NCBI GenBank assembly: GCA_029262055.1
Contig: JAJDAD010000112.1
Span: 62,001-126,000, forward strand
Length of the DNA stretch: 64,000 nucleotides
From: Candidatus Zhuqueibacterota bacterium
GTDB taxonomy: Bacteria; Zhuqueibacterota; Zhuqueibacteria; Oceanimicrobiales; Oceanimicrobiaceae
Direction of reading: 5' to 3'
In this document: piece by piece, positions 17,684 to 27,046 of the stretch
Position numbering within the stretch: position 1 is the first letter of the stretch
Layout of the letters: each line of letters opens with the position of its first letter
Made by a program: the position numbers and the translations under genes
The notes under the pieces: generated by a model
Database searches by the model: none
What the model saw: only the letters and a program-made list of their open reading frames with translations
Told to the model about the DNA's origin: nothing

Positions 17684-20473
17684 CTACCGCAGCAATAACA
17701 TCTTTCGGGTTTGGACCAAGCCTTTCGACTCCAGTCTGTACAGATACACACCACTTGCGACTCGGCGGCCATAAGAGTCTTTGCCGTTCCACGTGACCTC
17801 ATAGAAACCGGCAGGCTTCTCTTCATCCACCAGCCGACGGATTTCCTGCCCCAGCAAGTTCATAACCTTCAGAACGACTTTGGTTTGTTCCGAAAGCTCA
17901 TAACTGATGCGTGTTTCCGGATTGAACGGATTAGGATAGTTTTGTGATAGCTTGAAGGACTCTGGCGTTGCTGTCGTGGTTTCTGATTCTTCTTCGACAT
18001 CAGTGATGAGCGGGTCGCCCGGTTCAACCGTGAATGTGATTGGATTCCCGTTTTCATCATTTGCGGTGACATTCTGCAAATCAAAAGACACCGACGCTCC
18101 CAACGGCGCGGATTCAGAACCTTTCAGGTGTACGCTGGCAACAACCCCAGTGCCCTGAGCGCCTCCCTGGCCGGCTTTTCGACTCATACCGACACTGACG
18201 GTTTTGGTTGCTGTGTTGATATTGGGGAAGAAGATGATGTCTGAACCAAAAAATGGGTCAGCCTCTGCACTCAGGGCTTCGATGGCACCACTATTGTCAG
18301 TATAAACAAGATCAAAGGACAGGCCGAATAACCCGGTAATATCCGTAACCAGAATATCAACTACTATACTGTCCCCTGCCACAGGTTGCACAACAGGTTT
18401 GATTTTAGGCGTTTGGAGAGTGCCGTTCGGGCCATTTTTCCTAAGAAACGTTGACTTAGGAGAAGAGGTGAAGCCTTGCCTCAACGCCAAAGTGGCCGCG
18501 CTGTGAGTTTTCCCAAAATTCAGGCCAATGGGCAGGACATCTTCCGAACCAACGCGACCACTTCCGCCGGCGTCTGCAAAAGTGGCGGCTTCAGGCTCCC
18601 AGCAGACAACGCTTTGCGCGCTCCAAAGCGGGGATGCATTTGGCCGTCTGGGCCCAGTCTTGCCGAAGTGAAGTCCGATTGGCAAAACATCTCTGGCGTC
18701 GACTCTGCCGTCATTGTTTGTATCTCCGGGCCAGACATCGCAGCCGCAAACGATGGCGGTCGTTGCAGCGGAAGGAGACAAATTGATATCACCGCCACTT
18801 GCGTCATTTGCGGTGACATCCGACAACGACCATACAATACTTGTTGGGTCAGGAGTGTCATCGGAAGATTTGAACTCAATCCATATAACAGGCCCGCTGC
18901 CACTTGCGCCGGCGCCACCGGTTTTGGTTACGCCAACACTAATCTTGCCCGCGGCGTCATCAATCTGAGCAAATGGCACGATATTGCTGCCAAGAATATT
19001 ACTGACACTGCCCTGGGGATCCGCAAAGCTGTGGCTTACATAATCAATGTGGGTGGTCGCGTAATTCAAATCGAAACTCACACCGAAAAGGTCTGAAACA
19101 GCGTTCGGATCTCCTACCGCGATCGGCACATAGAATTCCTGTCCGCATGATGCGGTTGCAGGGGCATCCGGCGCAATAGAAGGACCAGAAGTGCCGCCTA
19201 CATTCATTCTTACAGTTAACTCCTGATTGCCGCCATTCGACGTCACAGTGACCTCTCCGGAATGATCCCCGGGACTCAATCCACTCCGGTCGACGTTAAC
19301 CGTGACTGCGGCATTGCCATTGCCACTTGCCGGTGAGACAGTCGTAATCCAGGTTTCATTCTCACTGACACCCCAACTCAAAGTGCCGGAACCGGCATTG
19401 CTGATGTCGAAGCCTTTGCTGGTTGCAGATGCTCCGAAATCCAACGTGGTTGGATTAATTGATAGTACAGCATTTCCGGTTTCCTGTTTTGTTAGAATAA
19501 CATTATCAAAAAAAGCGTCCACGTTGGAAGTGCCGAGGACAAACGAAAAATCGGCATTGCTATCCGTGGGGTCATTCATTTTAAAAGCAAAGCTGAACTT
19601 TTGTTTCGATGCGGTTAATGAAAAAGTCTGGTAACCGCTATAGGCAGTATGGGGAGCTGAAGCTTTTCTAATATAAAAAGCAATCTGTCTTGGACTGGCT
19701 GCATAAGCATCAAATGATACTGAGTATGTTTTGCCATTTTCAATCAATAAATTACTCTGTATTAATTGAATGTGCCAATCGACATTGCTGCCGTTGGTTA
19801 TTGATACAGCATATTCACCGTTTTTCACGCTGCCGCTTGCCGTTGCTTCCGGAGCAACAAAAAGCAACCAGCCGGTGTCGCCGTCGGAGAAATCGCCGTT
19901 TACCAGGATGTTATCGCTGACGCTGCCTACGCTCATATTTATGGTCAGGTCTTGGTTGCCGCCATTAGATGACACGGTGATCCTTCCGGAATAGTCGCTT
20001 GGACTCAATCCGCTTCGGTCGACAGAGACAGTAACTGTAGCATTGCCACTGCCGCTGGCTGGTGAAAGAGAGGTAATCCACGGCTTATCCGGGTTTTCGC
20101 TGACATTCCAGGTCAGGCTGCCGCTGCCGGAGTTGCTGATTTGAAAAGTCAGGCTGGTTAGGCTGGTGCCAAAATCCAAAGTTGCGGGTGATACGGAGAG
20201 GATAGGAGCTTGATTTCCAGGGTCGTCATTAGTGCAAGCGAGGAATCCGGCCTCCAGTCTGAAATTAGCGCTCGCCGCTTTGCCGGCCGGTCCAGCTTGC
20301 CCGCCAGCGGCAAGAAGCCGGAAACCAGACGAGGTCGCCCGGCCACCATAGCCAGTCAGAGAGGCGCATTCGAGTTTAGCCTGCGCGTTAAGCGAGCCAT
20401 TTGCTAGTAGCAAAAGTGCAATTGCAACGCAAATGAGCACGACGTCAGACCATTTATATCTTTTGGACATCAT
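17684..20473 (-). CDS. secreted multidomain T9SS protein (BACON, CBM-like, cohesin-like, dockerin-like)
   Basis: About 929 residues. In order: signal peptide (about 1-31); BACON-like domain (about 89-178); carbohydrate-binding-like beta-sandwich (about 183-325, starting NILVNGDFSDGDTGW); second BACON (about 330-415); cohesin-like domain (about 425-570); dockerin-like pair (DTNNDGRVDARDVLPIGL and a degenerate copy, about 575-655); second cohesin-like domain (about 690-820); and a T9SS sorting domain (NYPNPFNPETRI, LGQEIRRL, GVYLYRLES). The start ATG at 20473 (or 20470) has GAGGAG just upstream. It probably binds glycans at the cell surface; no catalytic domain is seen. It follows the collar-like gene by about 70 bases. 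Confidence 0.85.
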   Translation of the reverse strand: MMSKRYKWSDVVLICVAIALLLLANGSLNAQAKLECASLTGYGGRATSSGFRLLAAGGQAGPAGKAASANFRLEAGFLACTNDDPGNQAPILSVSPATLDFGTSLTSLTFQISNSGSGSLTWNVSENPDKPWITSLSPASGSGNATVTVSVDRSGLSPSDYSGRITVSSNGGNQDLTINMSVGSVSDNILVNGDFSDGDTGWLLFVAPEATASGSVKNGEYAVSITNGSNVDWHIQLIQSNLLIENGKTYSVSFDAYAASPRQIAFYIRKASAPHTAYSGYQTFSLTASKQKFSFAFKMNDPTDSNADFSFVLGTSNVDAFFDNVILTKQETGNAVLSINPTTLDFGASATSKGFDISNAGSGTLSWGVSENETWITTVSPASGNGNAAVTVNVDRSGLSPGDHSGEVTVTSNGGNQELTVRMNVGGTSGPSIAPDAPATASCGQEFYVPIAVGDPNAVSDLFGVSFDLNYATTHIDYVSHSFADPQGSVSNILGSNIVPFAQIDDAAGKISVGVTKTGGAGASGSGPVIWIEFKSSDDTPDPTSIVWSLSDVTANDASGGDINLSPSAATTAIVCGCDVWPGDTNNDGRVDARDVLPIGLHFGKTGPRRPNASPLWSAQSVVCWEPEAATFADAGGSGRVGSEDVLPIGLNFGKTHSAATLALRQGFTSSPKSTFLRKNGPNGTLQTPKIKPVVQPVAGDSIVVDILVTDITGLFGLSFDLVYTDNSGAIEALSAEADPFFGSDIIFFPNINTATKTVSVGMSRKAGQGGAQGTGVVASVHLKGSESAPLGASVSFDLQNVTANDENGNPITFTVEPGDPLITDVEEESETTTATPESFKLSQNYPNPFNPETRISYELSEQTKVVLKVMNLLGQEIRRLVDEEKPAGFYEVTWNGKDSYGRRVASGVYLYRLESKGLVQTRKMLLLR

Positions 20474-20542
20474 TTGTCTCCTCAATCTGTTTGATTCGAA
20501 ACAGGTTACCATAATTCTCACACAAGCCTTCATTCCCGACCT

Positions 20543-21685
20543 CTACTTGATGCGCATCAGTTTGAGTAGACCGACATATTTGGGCGTGTGGTCCTTTGAG
20601 TCCGAATCAAAAGCGCTAATGTTCACATCGTGGCGATGACTGCCATTTGAGGTTGATTTTTTGGCTGGCAAATCTAAGCTATGATTGTGACTGGCATTGG
20701 GTTTGGACGGGAATTCGGGTATCTCTAGGTCCCTGTGGAAATGCGTACTGCCACCGGTTCGGGTATATAACGTGAGTGGAGAGCTGGATCTTCTTTTGGA
20801 TAACGGCAGGAAATTACCACCAGATGCACCGGCCTCGTTCCCTATAAGCACAGTGTTCTCACTTTGGTCCCATGAAGTAAAGCGGTCATTTTGAAACGTT
20901 GCCCACGGATGCTTGTGTGATGTGGTCGTGCGACCTGTCTGGGTGCCCGCTGTTGGTGGGTCGACTTGATGAGTATGACCGCTCACGAGGCTTACAAATG
21001 CTCTAGACGGATCAACATTATGATCATGAAGGCCATCGCTGCTCGCACGCACGCTCGGTGGATCGACAGAATGCTTGTGGGAAGCGGAACCGCCGCCTTT
21101 GCCGACATCCGAAGGAGTGCTTGCTCCCCTGACGAATTTGTTTCTCAGATCCGGAAGCCGAAGACCCTGGAATGGACTCTGACCGTCTGTAACAGTGCTG
21201 CCGTCACAAATCTGGAAACCCGCAGGGATCGCGAAAGTGTTATTCGGCCGCCACCAATCAATGACAGTGCCAACCGGGACGTTGCCGCCACCGCTTCCGG
21301 TTTGGTCGAAAACCGAGCGGAAAGCATATGGGGCACTGGCCAATTCGAAACGTGGGGACATCTCCGGGTCCGCTTGAATCTTAACGCCCAGCCAGTAAGG
21401 AATATCAAATTGGGCTGTAAGCGGCTGTGTTTTCCCCATAATTGTATTCACCAAACCTCCCTGCACGCTTACATTTTGGATTTCACTCCAGATGACGGCG
21501 CCACCAAATGCCGCGTCGTAAATGGTAAACTTGATAGAATAACTGCCATCGGCTAAAGGTTGGCCTGTAGCATCTTTCAAAAGACCCTGGAAGTTCATCG
21601 TCTTAGGGACTTGCCCCAAAACAAGTTGAGTGGATAAAACCAAAACCAAAGGCAAAAGCATGAAAAGAATGTTAAGTTTCCTCAT
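20543..21685 (-). CDS. secreted phage-tail-collar-like protein with seven HxH motifs
   Basis: 380 residues: signal peptide (about 1-24), an N-terminal domain common in FCB secreted proteins (about 25-122, NFQGLLKDATGQPLADGSYS ... ASAPYAFRS), then a tail-collar-like segment (about 138-190: GTVIDWW, PAGFQICDGS, LPDLRNKFVRG). The rest is low-complexity with HxH at residues 203, 220, 237, 257, 315, 333 and 350, mostly 17-20 apart, and an end YVGLLKLMRIK typical of tail-fibre-like proteins. In phage T4 gp37, HxH motifs bind iron along the fibre needle. No phage genes are nearby, so it is probably a host surface fibre. GAGGTC lies upstream of the ATG. Confidence 0.8.
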   Translation of the reverse strand: MRKLNILFMLLPLVLVLSTQLVLGQVPKTMNFQGLLKDATGQPLADGSYSIKFTIYDAAFGGAVIWSEIQNVSVQGGLVNTIMGKTQPLTAQFDIPYWLGVKIQADPEMSPRFELASAPYAFRSVFDQTGSGGGNVPVGTVIDWWRPNNTFAIPAGFQICDGSTVTDGQSPFQGLRLPDLRNKFVRGASTPSDVGKGGGSASHKHSVDPPSVRASSDGLHDHNVDPSRAFVSLVSGHTHQVDPPTAGTQTGRTTTSHKHPWATFQNDRFTSWDQSENTVLIGNEAGASGGNFLPLSKRRSSSPLTLYTRTGGSTHFHRDLEIPEFPSKPNASHNHSLDLPAKKSTSNGSHRHDVNISAFDSDSKDHTPKYVGLLKLMRIK

Positions 21686-22390
21686 GATGACGACCTCCTT
21701 AGTTTCGTTTGCAAATCAGGTGAATAAGTCGACTCAGGTTTACCGCCGCCTCACTGCAAATATGAGCTCCAGCAAGGCTCAAGGAGTCCCCGAGAGACAG
21801 AGTTTGAAAAACCAACGGACAACAACCTAGCCTAAGATCTATTCTACTGCGCAAGACCATCTTCCGTGACTTAGCGAAGGCTGGGCTTGCAAATCTGTGG
21901 AGATGATACCACTAGCTACGGCTTGTCCGTTGTTGTCTTTGCCATCTCGGGTCACCCACCCTCTTTCTCGTTAAACTCGAATGACTAATGGCACAAATCA
22001 TAATAGCACCCTCCTTCGAATGATTGGGACTTTAACCGGAAGTTGATTCTATTGGGCCTTATTCAAAGGGTGTGCCAGAGAGCTCAGGAAAGGTGGAGTG
22101 TCGCTTAGTCCGAATAAAACAAAAGCTTATAAGAATGGTATTTCGAGTGAATAGTTGGTGTTAGGGTGGTAAGATTGCGTAGATTTTTGCGCAGCAGCAG
22201 GGAGAAGTTGTTTTTAGTGCGGTTAAGTGCGAAGATTATTGGAGGAGCAATAGCGGAACGAAACTACGTCTCAAACTCGTCTTAGCGTGACAAAAAAACT
22301 TGCTCTGCTTGCAAAGAATCTCGTTCCCAGGGATCTTGGCTATATGAGAACAGCGCAAAAGATCAAGCTGGGACATCCCCGCCACATCGC
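21686..22390. other. 705-bp intergenic region upstream of the secreted-protein pair
   Basis: No gene is recognisable. It contains a perfect 10-base inverted repeat, CAACGGACAA (21813-21822) and TTGTCCGTTG (21923-21932), 100 bases apart. On the minus strand TGGCAC is followed after five bases by TTGAA (22062-22077); this resembles a sigma-54 site but lacks the -12 GC. The region should hold the promoter of the collar-like gene. Confidence 0.45.
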
Positions 22391-23944
22391 CTACGTCTTG
22401 GCAATGCCCAATTTTTCAATCTTGTAGCGTATCGTTCCTTCGGAGATTTGCAGAGCACGAGCTGCTTTTCTTTGATTCCAGTCATTGTCCGCAAGCGCCT
22501 GCCGAATCAGTTGCGTTTCATACCCGGCCAGACTTTCCTGCAATGAACTCCCAGGGAGGTGTCTCTCTTGTCTTGCAGCGAGTCGCCCAAACTCCTTGCG
22601 GAATTCCCTGGGGAGAATATCCCCGCCTAAAACGGTCATTTTCGGCCTGGCGAGGGTTACCATCCGTTCGACAAAATTCTCCAGTTCCCGAACATTGCCC
22701 GGCCATTTTCGCAGCCGCATAAAATGCAGAATCGAACCATCAAACGATTCCGCCTGCTTTTGCTGCTGGCGGACAAATTTGTAGAGAAAGCGATTCGCCA
22801 GCAGAGCAACATCCCCCTGCCGTTCATTCAAAGTCGGCACATAAATTGGGTAAACATGTAGTCGATAAAACAGATCTTCCCGAAACTGTCTGCTTTCTAC
22901 TTGTTCCAGTAGAGATGCGCTTGAAGCGGCAACGATGCGGACATCTACTTTGCGCGGGCTATTGCTACCAACTGCCCGGACTTCACCTTCCTGTAACACG
23001 CGCAACAATTTGGACTGCATCTCAAATGGCAGATTGCTGACTTCATCCATAAACAAAGTACCGCCATCTGCCGCCTCTATCAAGCCTATTCTGTTTTGCA
23101 TGGCACCGGTAAAAGCACCCCTGACATGACCGAATAATTCACTTTCGATGAGGTTTTCAGGAATGGCGCCGCAGTCAACGGGTACAAAGGGTTCGTCTTT
23201 TCGTGAACTGAATTTGTGAATGGCACAGGCAATCAATTCTTTGCCCGTCCCACTCTGACCTTCCAACAATACCCGCACATCGCAGCGGGCGGCAGCTTCA
23301 ACCGCACGCAGTAATTCGACGAATTGCTGGCTTTGACCCAGTAGGCCGGCTGACCTGTACTTTGAAACCAACGCTGTTTCTGAAATGGGGGGATTGAAAT
23401 ACTCGTGTATTTTTTGTGCATTTGTCAAAAAGGGAGCAGAGATGGCAGCCATTGTCTCCAGCAAATCCAGAGTCTCCTCGCCAAACGCAGGTTTTCCATC
23501 TTTTCTCATCGCCGACAGATAACCAACTGTGATTCTTTCGCATTGTATCTGAACGCACATAGCTGAGCCAACGCCCTCTTTCTCAAAAACGCCTCTGCTA
23601 AAACGGCTATCTGCCTGCAAGTCCGCGCTTAGAAATGCCTGTTTCTTTTTTGATACCCATCCGATGACGTTGGTTTGCGCTAGTCGGTACTTTTGCCGGT
23701 CGGGTTCATTCCCTTCTTTGATGATGGTTTTCAACGTATTCTGCGTAGCCGGATTGACCAGGACGATGGATGCGAAGTCCGCTGCAAGCAGCGTGGCAGT
23801 TTTCAATGCTACGATCCGAATAATCTCCTGGAAATCAGTCTGTTGTCCGAGAATGCTTGCGAGATGAAGCACACAATCTGCTTTCCGTGCATCAGTAACT
23901 GTGGCTTCCCATTCATTCGCAACCTGTTTCTTCCTCTTTGACAT
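22391..23944 (-). CDS. GAF-domain sigma-54-dependent transcriptional activator
   Basis: About 517 residues: GAF sensor (about 30-180), AAA+ sigma-54 interaction domain (about 200-440) with Walker A GQSGTGKE, the sigma-54 loop GAFTGA, Walker B GGTLFMDE and the R-finger region FREDLFYRLHVYPI, and a Fis-type helix-turn-helix at the C-terminus (RKAARALQISEGTIRYKI). It should activate sigma-54 promoters, probably nearby, in response to a small ligand or to the kinase upstream. The ATG at 23944 is one base past the kinase stop (TAATATG), so the two are translated together; longer frames would run into the kinase gene. Confidence 0.93.
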   Translation of the reverse strand: MSKRKKQVANEWEATVTDARKADCVLHLASILGQQTDFQEIIRIVALKTATLLAADFASIVLVNPATQNTLKTIIKEGNEPDRQKYRLAQTNVIGWVSKKKQAFLSADLQADSRFSRGVFEKEGVGSAMCVQIQCERITVGYLSAMRKDGKPAFGEETLDLLETMAAISAPFLTNAQKIHEYFNPPISETALVSKYRSAGLLGQSQQFVELLRAVEAAARCDVRVLLEGQSGTGKELIACAIHKFSSRKDEPFVPVDCGAIPENLIESELFGHVRGAFTGAMQNRIGLIEAADGGTLFMDEVSNLPFEMQSKLLRVLQEGEVRAVGSNSPRKVDVRIVAASSASLLEQVESRQFREDLFYRLHVYPIYVPTLNERQGDVALLANRFLYKFVRQQQKQAESFDGSILHFMRLRKWPGNVRELENFVERMVTLARPKMTVLGGDILPREFRKEFGRLAARQERHLPGSSLQESLAGYETQLIRQALADNDWNQRKAARALQISEGTIRYKIEKLGIAKT

Positions 23945-23945
23945 A

Positions 23946-26522
23946 TTATGACTCTTGGTGCCGGAGTAGTTCAATGAATGGCGGATAGTCCTTGAGCGGC
24001 TCCAGATCTTTATCCAGGTGAATACTGAGGCCAAATTTGTGGCCTTGTTCAAATGCTCGATGCAATAGCAGCATCGCCTCATCCTTTTTCCCCAATACAG
24101 AAGCCAGGCAAGCTTGCCAATAAGTATGATATCCGAACAAATAGGGACGTTCTACTGATCTAAGCTTCTGCATAACTTGTTGTGCCTCTCCGAGGTCGCC
24201 ATTTCTGGCAGCAAGCGATCCCAGGTAACCCTGATACCTAATCTTGTCAGGATATGTGTCGGCCAATCGTGCAAATATGACTTTTGCTTCCAGCCATCGT
24301 TCGGCGGAGTATAACGCGAGAGCATATCCAAACAGAGCTCTCTCATCGAAATCTTCAGTCGCAAACCGGGCTGCATACAACTGGCAAGACTGGTCAAGCA
24401 ACCGCCGGCCGGCTTGTTCATAGCCATGCACGTATAATTCATGACCAGCGTCGCGCAGAATTCCCGGCTGCGCAGAGAGGTTCATATTCACATTTCGTTC
24501 AACCAAAACCGCGATGTCATCGACACGGCCGAGCGCCGACAACGCCCTTACTTCCAGCACAAGTATTTGTGCATAATTGGGGTAGAGTTTGCGCGCAATA
24601 CGGGCTTGTCTCAATTCCTCAGTATGCTCACCGTTCATGTGGTGGGCAGCTGATACAAAAGTCCAGTAGGGGTACCAACCTCTCATCCAGCCGCGGCCGG
24701 GATCAATTTTTTTGAACATCTCTGAGGCTTCTTTACATCGGTTGGTCTCGACCAATTTTGTTCCTAGTAGAAAATGAACTAAGCCATCCCGAGGAGCGAT
24801 CTCTGACATCTTTTGCAACGCCTTGATAGCTGCTGGATAGTCGCCACTTAAAGTAGCTATATGGCGATCCAGATTACATTTCTCAAATAGGCTGAGTTTC
24901 TCACGATGCGCATTCAACACCCTTACATTTTCTTGTGCTTTGCTATATTGTTTCAAAAGCAAGTAGACATCGGTTGCGTAGATCAAAGGAATGATGAATG
25001 TAGAATCAAGGGCCACCGCCCGGTTGAAGCCTCGAATCGCTCGTGGAAATTTTCTGTCACTCAAAGCATCTAAACCATCGATGAACTCAAGGTAAGCTTC
25101 ATAGGTGGGCAACCCACTCATGGCATGAGTTATGGTGCCCATTCTCCGATCTAAATGAGAAGCAAATCCGCCCAATACCCGTTTGCGCAGTCTTTCAATT
25201 GTATTGAGTGGTTTGTCCAAACTGCCGGATGAGTTAAACACATCGACAATTCTATTCTCGCTGACGTCGGTAATTCTTGCCAGAATGTGCAGGAGATCCT
25301 CCTGGAAGTAGTACGCGCCTGAAATGACAAATCTGGCATGTGTTTCTTCAGCCAGAGCATGGATGTTGAAACTGGAATCGGGATTGGGACTTACTTGTTT
25401 TGCGAATGCCAGAGCGTTCAGAGGCGATACGACTTCGGCAATTCCTGAATTCGCCAAGCCCTGCGTCATCCAATCCGCGGCAATAATGCCCAGTGGCTCC
25501 AGTTCCGGGTTCCCGGTCTGGTTGTCAAAAATGCTGACAATAACCTGCTGCGATTCAGCTGCCGATCCGGGATTGCGTGCATCGTTGAAGAAAAACAATC
25601 CCGCAACGACGAGAGCGATGCTAACGCACACCACCCCTGTCCACTTTTGCAGACGTTTCCTTTGGGATTTTTGACGCAGCAGTCGGTGTTTCTCCGGTAA
25701 TCTGTTGGCAGAGCCCTCCAACAGGCACAAATCCTGGAGCATTTCTGCAAGGCTTTGATACCGGTCTTTCGGAGCTTTTTGCAGGGCTTTGCTTATGACC
25801 ATTTGGAGCTCTGACCGGATATTGTCATTTACGTTCGAGATGGGCTCCGGTTCTTCATTCAAAATTGAGTAGAGCACCGCTTGGTCGATCTCACCGGCAA
25901 AAGGACGTTTTCCAGTCAGCATTTCATGGATGACTACCCCTACTGACCAGATATCCGCACGGTGGTCAACGGGGTTTCCCTTGGCTTGCTCCGGAGACAG
26001 GTAGGCGACCGTGCCTGAGGCGCGGCCACTGCTGGTGATGTTTTGCACTCCCAACAATTTTGATAAACCAAAATCAATGATCTTAACAGTGCCATCGCTC
26101 TGCACGATGATATTACCGGGTTTGATGTCGCGATGAATAATGCCTTGCCCATGCGCTTTAGCCAACCCCTCGGCTATCTGAATTGCTATGTCAACCGTTT
26201 CCTCTGCCGACAGAGGCGCATGCATAAGTTTATCTTTCAAGGTCTGTCCGTCATAATGCGCCATGCATATGAAGGTATGGCCATCGCCGTCTTCGTCGAT
26301 TTCATGAATTGTGGAGAGGTTCTGGTGATCCAGCGCCGAGGCAGTCTGGGCTTCGTAAATGAAACGCTGGCTGGCGTCTTTGTCACGGGTTAGATCTGGT
26401 GGCAGGAATTTCAGAGCAACGTGGCGTTTAAGCTTAATATCTTCAGCTTTATAGACAACGCCCATGCCGCCCCGTCCTATTTCTTCGAGGATGCGGTAAT
26501 GCGATATCGTTGTCCCGATCAT
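23946..26522 (-). CDS. membrane Ser/Thr protein kinase with TPR-rich sensor region
   Basis: About 858 residues. The N-terminal Hanks-type kinase (about 8-270) has GRGGMGVVY, VALKFLP, HRDIKPGNII, DFGLSKL and an APE-like SPEQA. A basic linker and one membrane helix (about 300-322, VVCVSIALVVAGLFFF) follow. The C-terminal half starts with a FlgO/TolB-like segment (VSIFDNQTGNPELEPLG) and continues as TPR-like helices. The ATG at 26522 gives a normal kinase N-terminus; the frame extends upstream to 26564 but lacks support. The downstream sigma-54 activator overlaps its operon tightly and is the obvious candidate partner or substrate. A promoter lies at 26623-26651. Confidence 0.9.
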   Translation of the reverse strand: MIGTTISHYRILEEIGRGGMGVVYKAEDIKLKRHVALKFLPPDLTRDKDASQRFIYEAQTASALDHQNLSTIHEIDEDGDGHTFICMAHYDGQTLKDKLMHAPLSAEETVDIAIQIAEGLAKAHGQGIIHRDIKPGNIIVQSDGTVKIIDFGLSKLLGVQNITSSGRASGTVAYLSPEQAKGNPVDHRADIWSVGVVIHEMLTGKRPFAGEIDQAVLYSILNEEPEPISNVNDNIRSELQMVISKALQKAPKDRYQSLAEMLQDLCLLEGSANRLPEKHRLLRQKSQRKRLQKWTGVVCVSIALVVAGLFFFNDARNPGSAAESQQVIVSIFDNQTGNPELEPLGIIAADWMTQGLANSGIAEVVSPLNALAFAKQVSPNPDSSFNIHALAEETHARFVISGAYYFQEDLLHILARITDVSENRIVDVFNSSGSLDKPLNTIERLRKRVLGGFASHLDRRMGTITHAMSGLPTYEAYLEFIDGLDALSDRKFPRAIRGFNRAVALDSTFIIPLIYATDVYLLLKQYSKAQENVRVLNAHREKLSLFEKCNLDRHIATLSGDYPAAIKALQKMSEIAPRDGLVHFLLGTKLVETNRCKEASEMFKKIDPGRGWMRGWYPYWTFVSAAHHMNGEHTEELRQARIARKLYPNYAQILVLEVRALSALGRVDDIAVLVERNVNMNLSAQPGILRDAGHELYVHGYEQAGRRLLDQSCQLYAARFATEDFDERALFGYALALYSAERWLEAKVIFARLADTYPDKIRYQGYLGSLAARNGDLGEAQQVMQKLRSVERPYLFGYHTYWQACLASVLGKKDEAMLLLHRAFEQGHKFGLSIHLDKDLEPLKDYPPFIELLRHQES

Positions 26523-26622
26523 GGCTAATTCGCCGGAATGACTATTAGTGATGGGAGGATACAACCCGCCAGTATCCTCACCGCGATGGAGTTATTGCAA
26601 ACGGGAGGAAACTATCTGATTA

Positions 26623-26651
26623 TAATTAGGCAAAAACGTAACAAATGTCAA
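26623..26651 (-). promoter_or_regulatory. candidate promoter of the kinase/activator operon
   Basis: Minus strand TTGACA (26651-26646), 17 bases, then TAATTA (26628-26623), about 100 bases before the kinase start. A TATAAT-like alternative lies slightly further downstream. The -35 context (TTGACATT.GT.ACGT) resembles that of the lysW promoter at 58.3 kb. Confidence 0.5.
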
Positions 26652-26771
26652 GAGGACAATGAAGTGCGTACAAAGTGAGAAGCAGGCCGGCTTATCGTCT
26701 GCTGGGTATGGATTGTCCATACGTCGCGCGTAATCACCGCATCGCACGCGGTGCGTCTTACCAGCAGAGCT

Positions 26772-27046
26772 TTGCCTGAGAATATCATACATTCGTTCCC
26801 AGGTGGCTACCCGTAGTTCATCCGATTGCTCCAGGCTGGTGGTCAGCAGGTTTGGAATGGCTTTTGCAGATAGTCAAAAGACTCATCGCCAGTCTGGTTT
26901 TCAAAACCTACAATTGCGACGGTCTTTGGAGCGGGGCTCAGCCCTTCCTGAATGAATGTGTGTTTGATTGAGAATGCTGCCAACACCAGCAACAGCATAC
27001 TGATAAGGAAAAAGGCGGTCCCCTTTCTAAAATACCGAACCCCCAA
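26772..27046 (-). pseudogene. frameshifted remnant of a kinase-type membrane sensor (TM plus TolB/FlgO-like start)
   Basis: A TTG-initiated frame (27046) encodes a basic stretch, a membrane helix (FFLISMLLLVLAAF) and VAIVGFENQTGDESFDYLQK, then stops early at 26843. Shifting frame by one base at the A run (26862-26865) continues the family sequence: AIPNLLTTSLEQSDELRV then ATWERMYDILRQ, down to about 26772. This is the region that follows the membrane helix in many Ser/Thr kinases, including the FENQTGD-like motif seen in the intact kinase next door. The kinase domain and the rest of the sensor are missing. It overlaps the end of the YhhN gene by 20 bases. Confidence 0.65.

Noticed and set aside
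22062-22077. Sigma-54 promoter (TGGCAC-N5-TTGAA) upstream of the collar-like gene
   Set aside because: It lacks the near-invariant GC of the -12 element and lies about 380 bases from the gene; noted only as a weak candidate.
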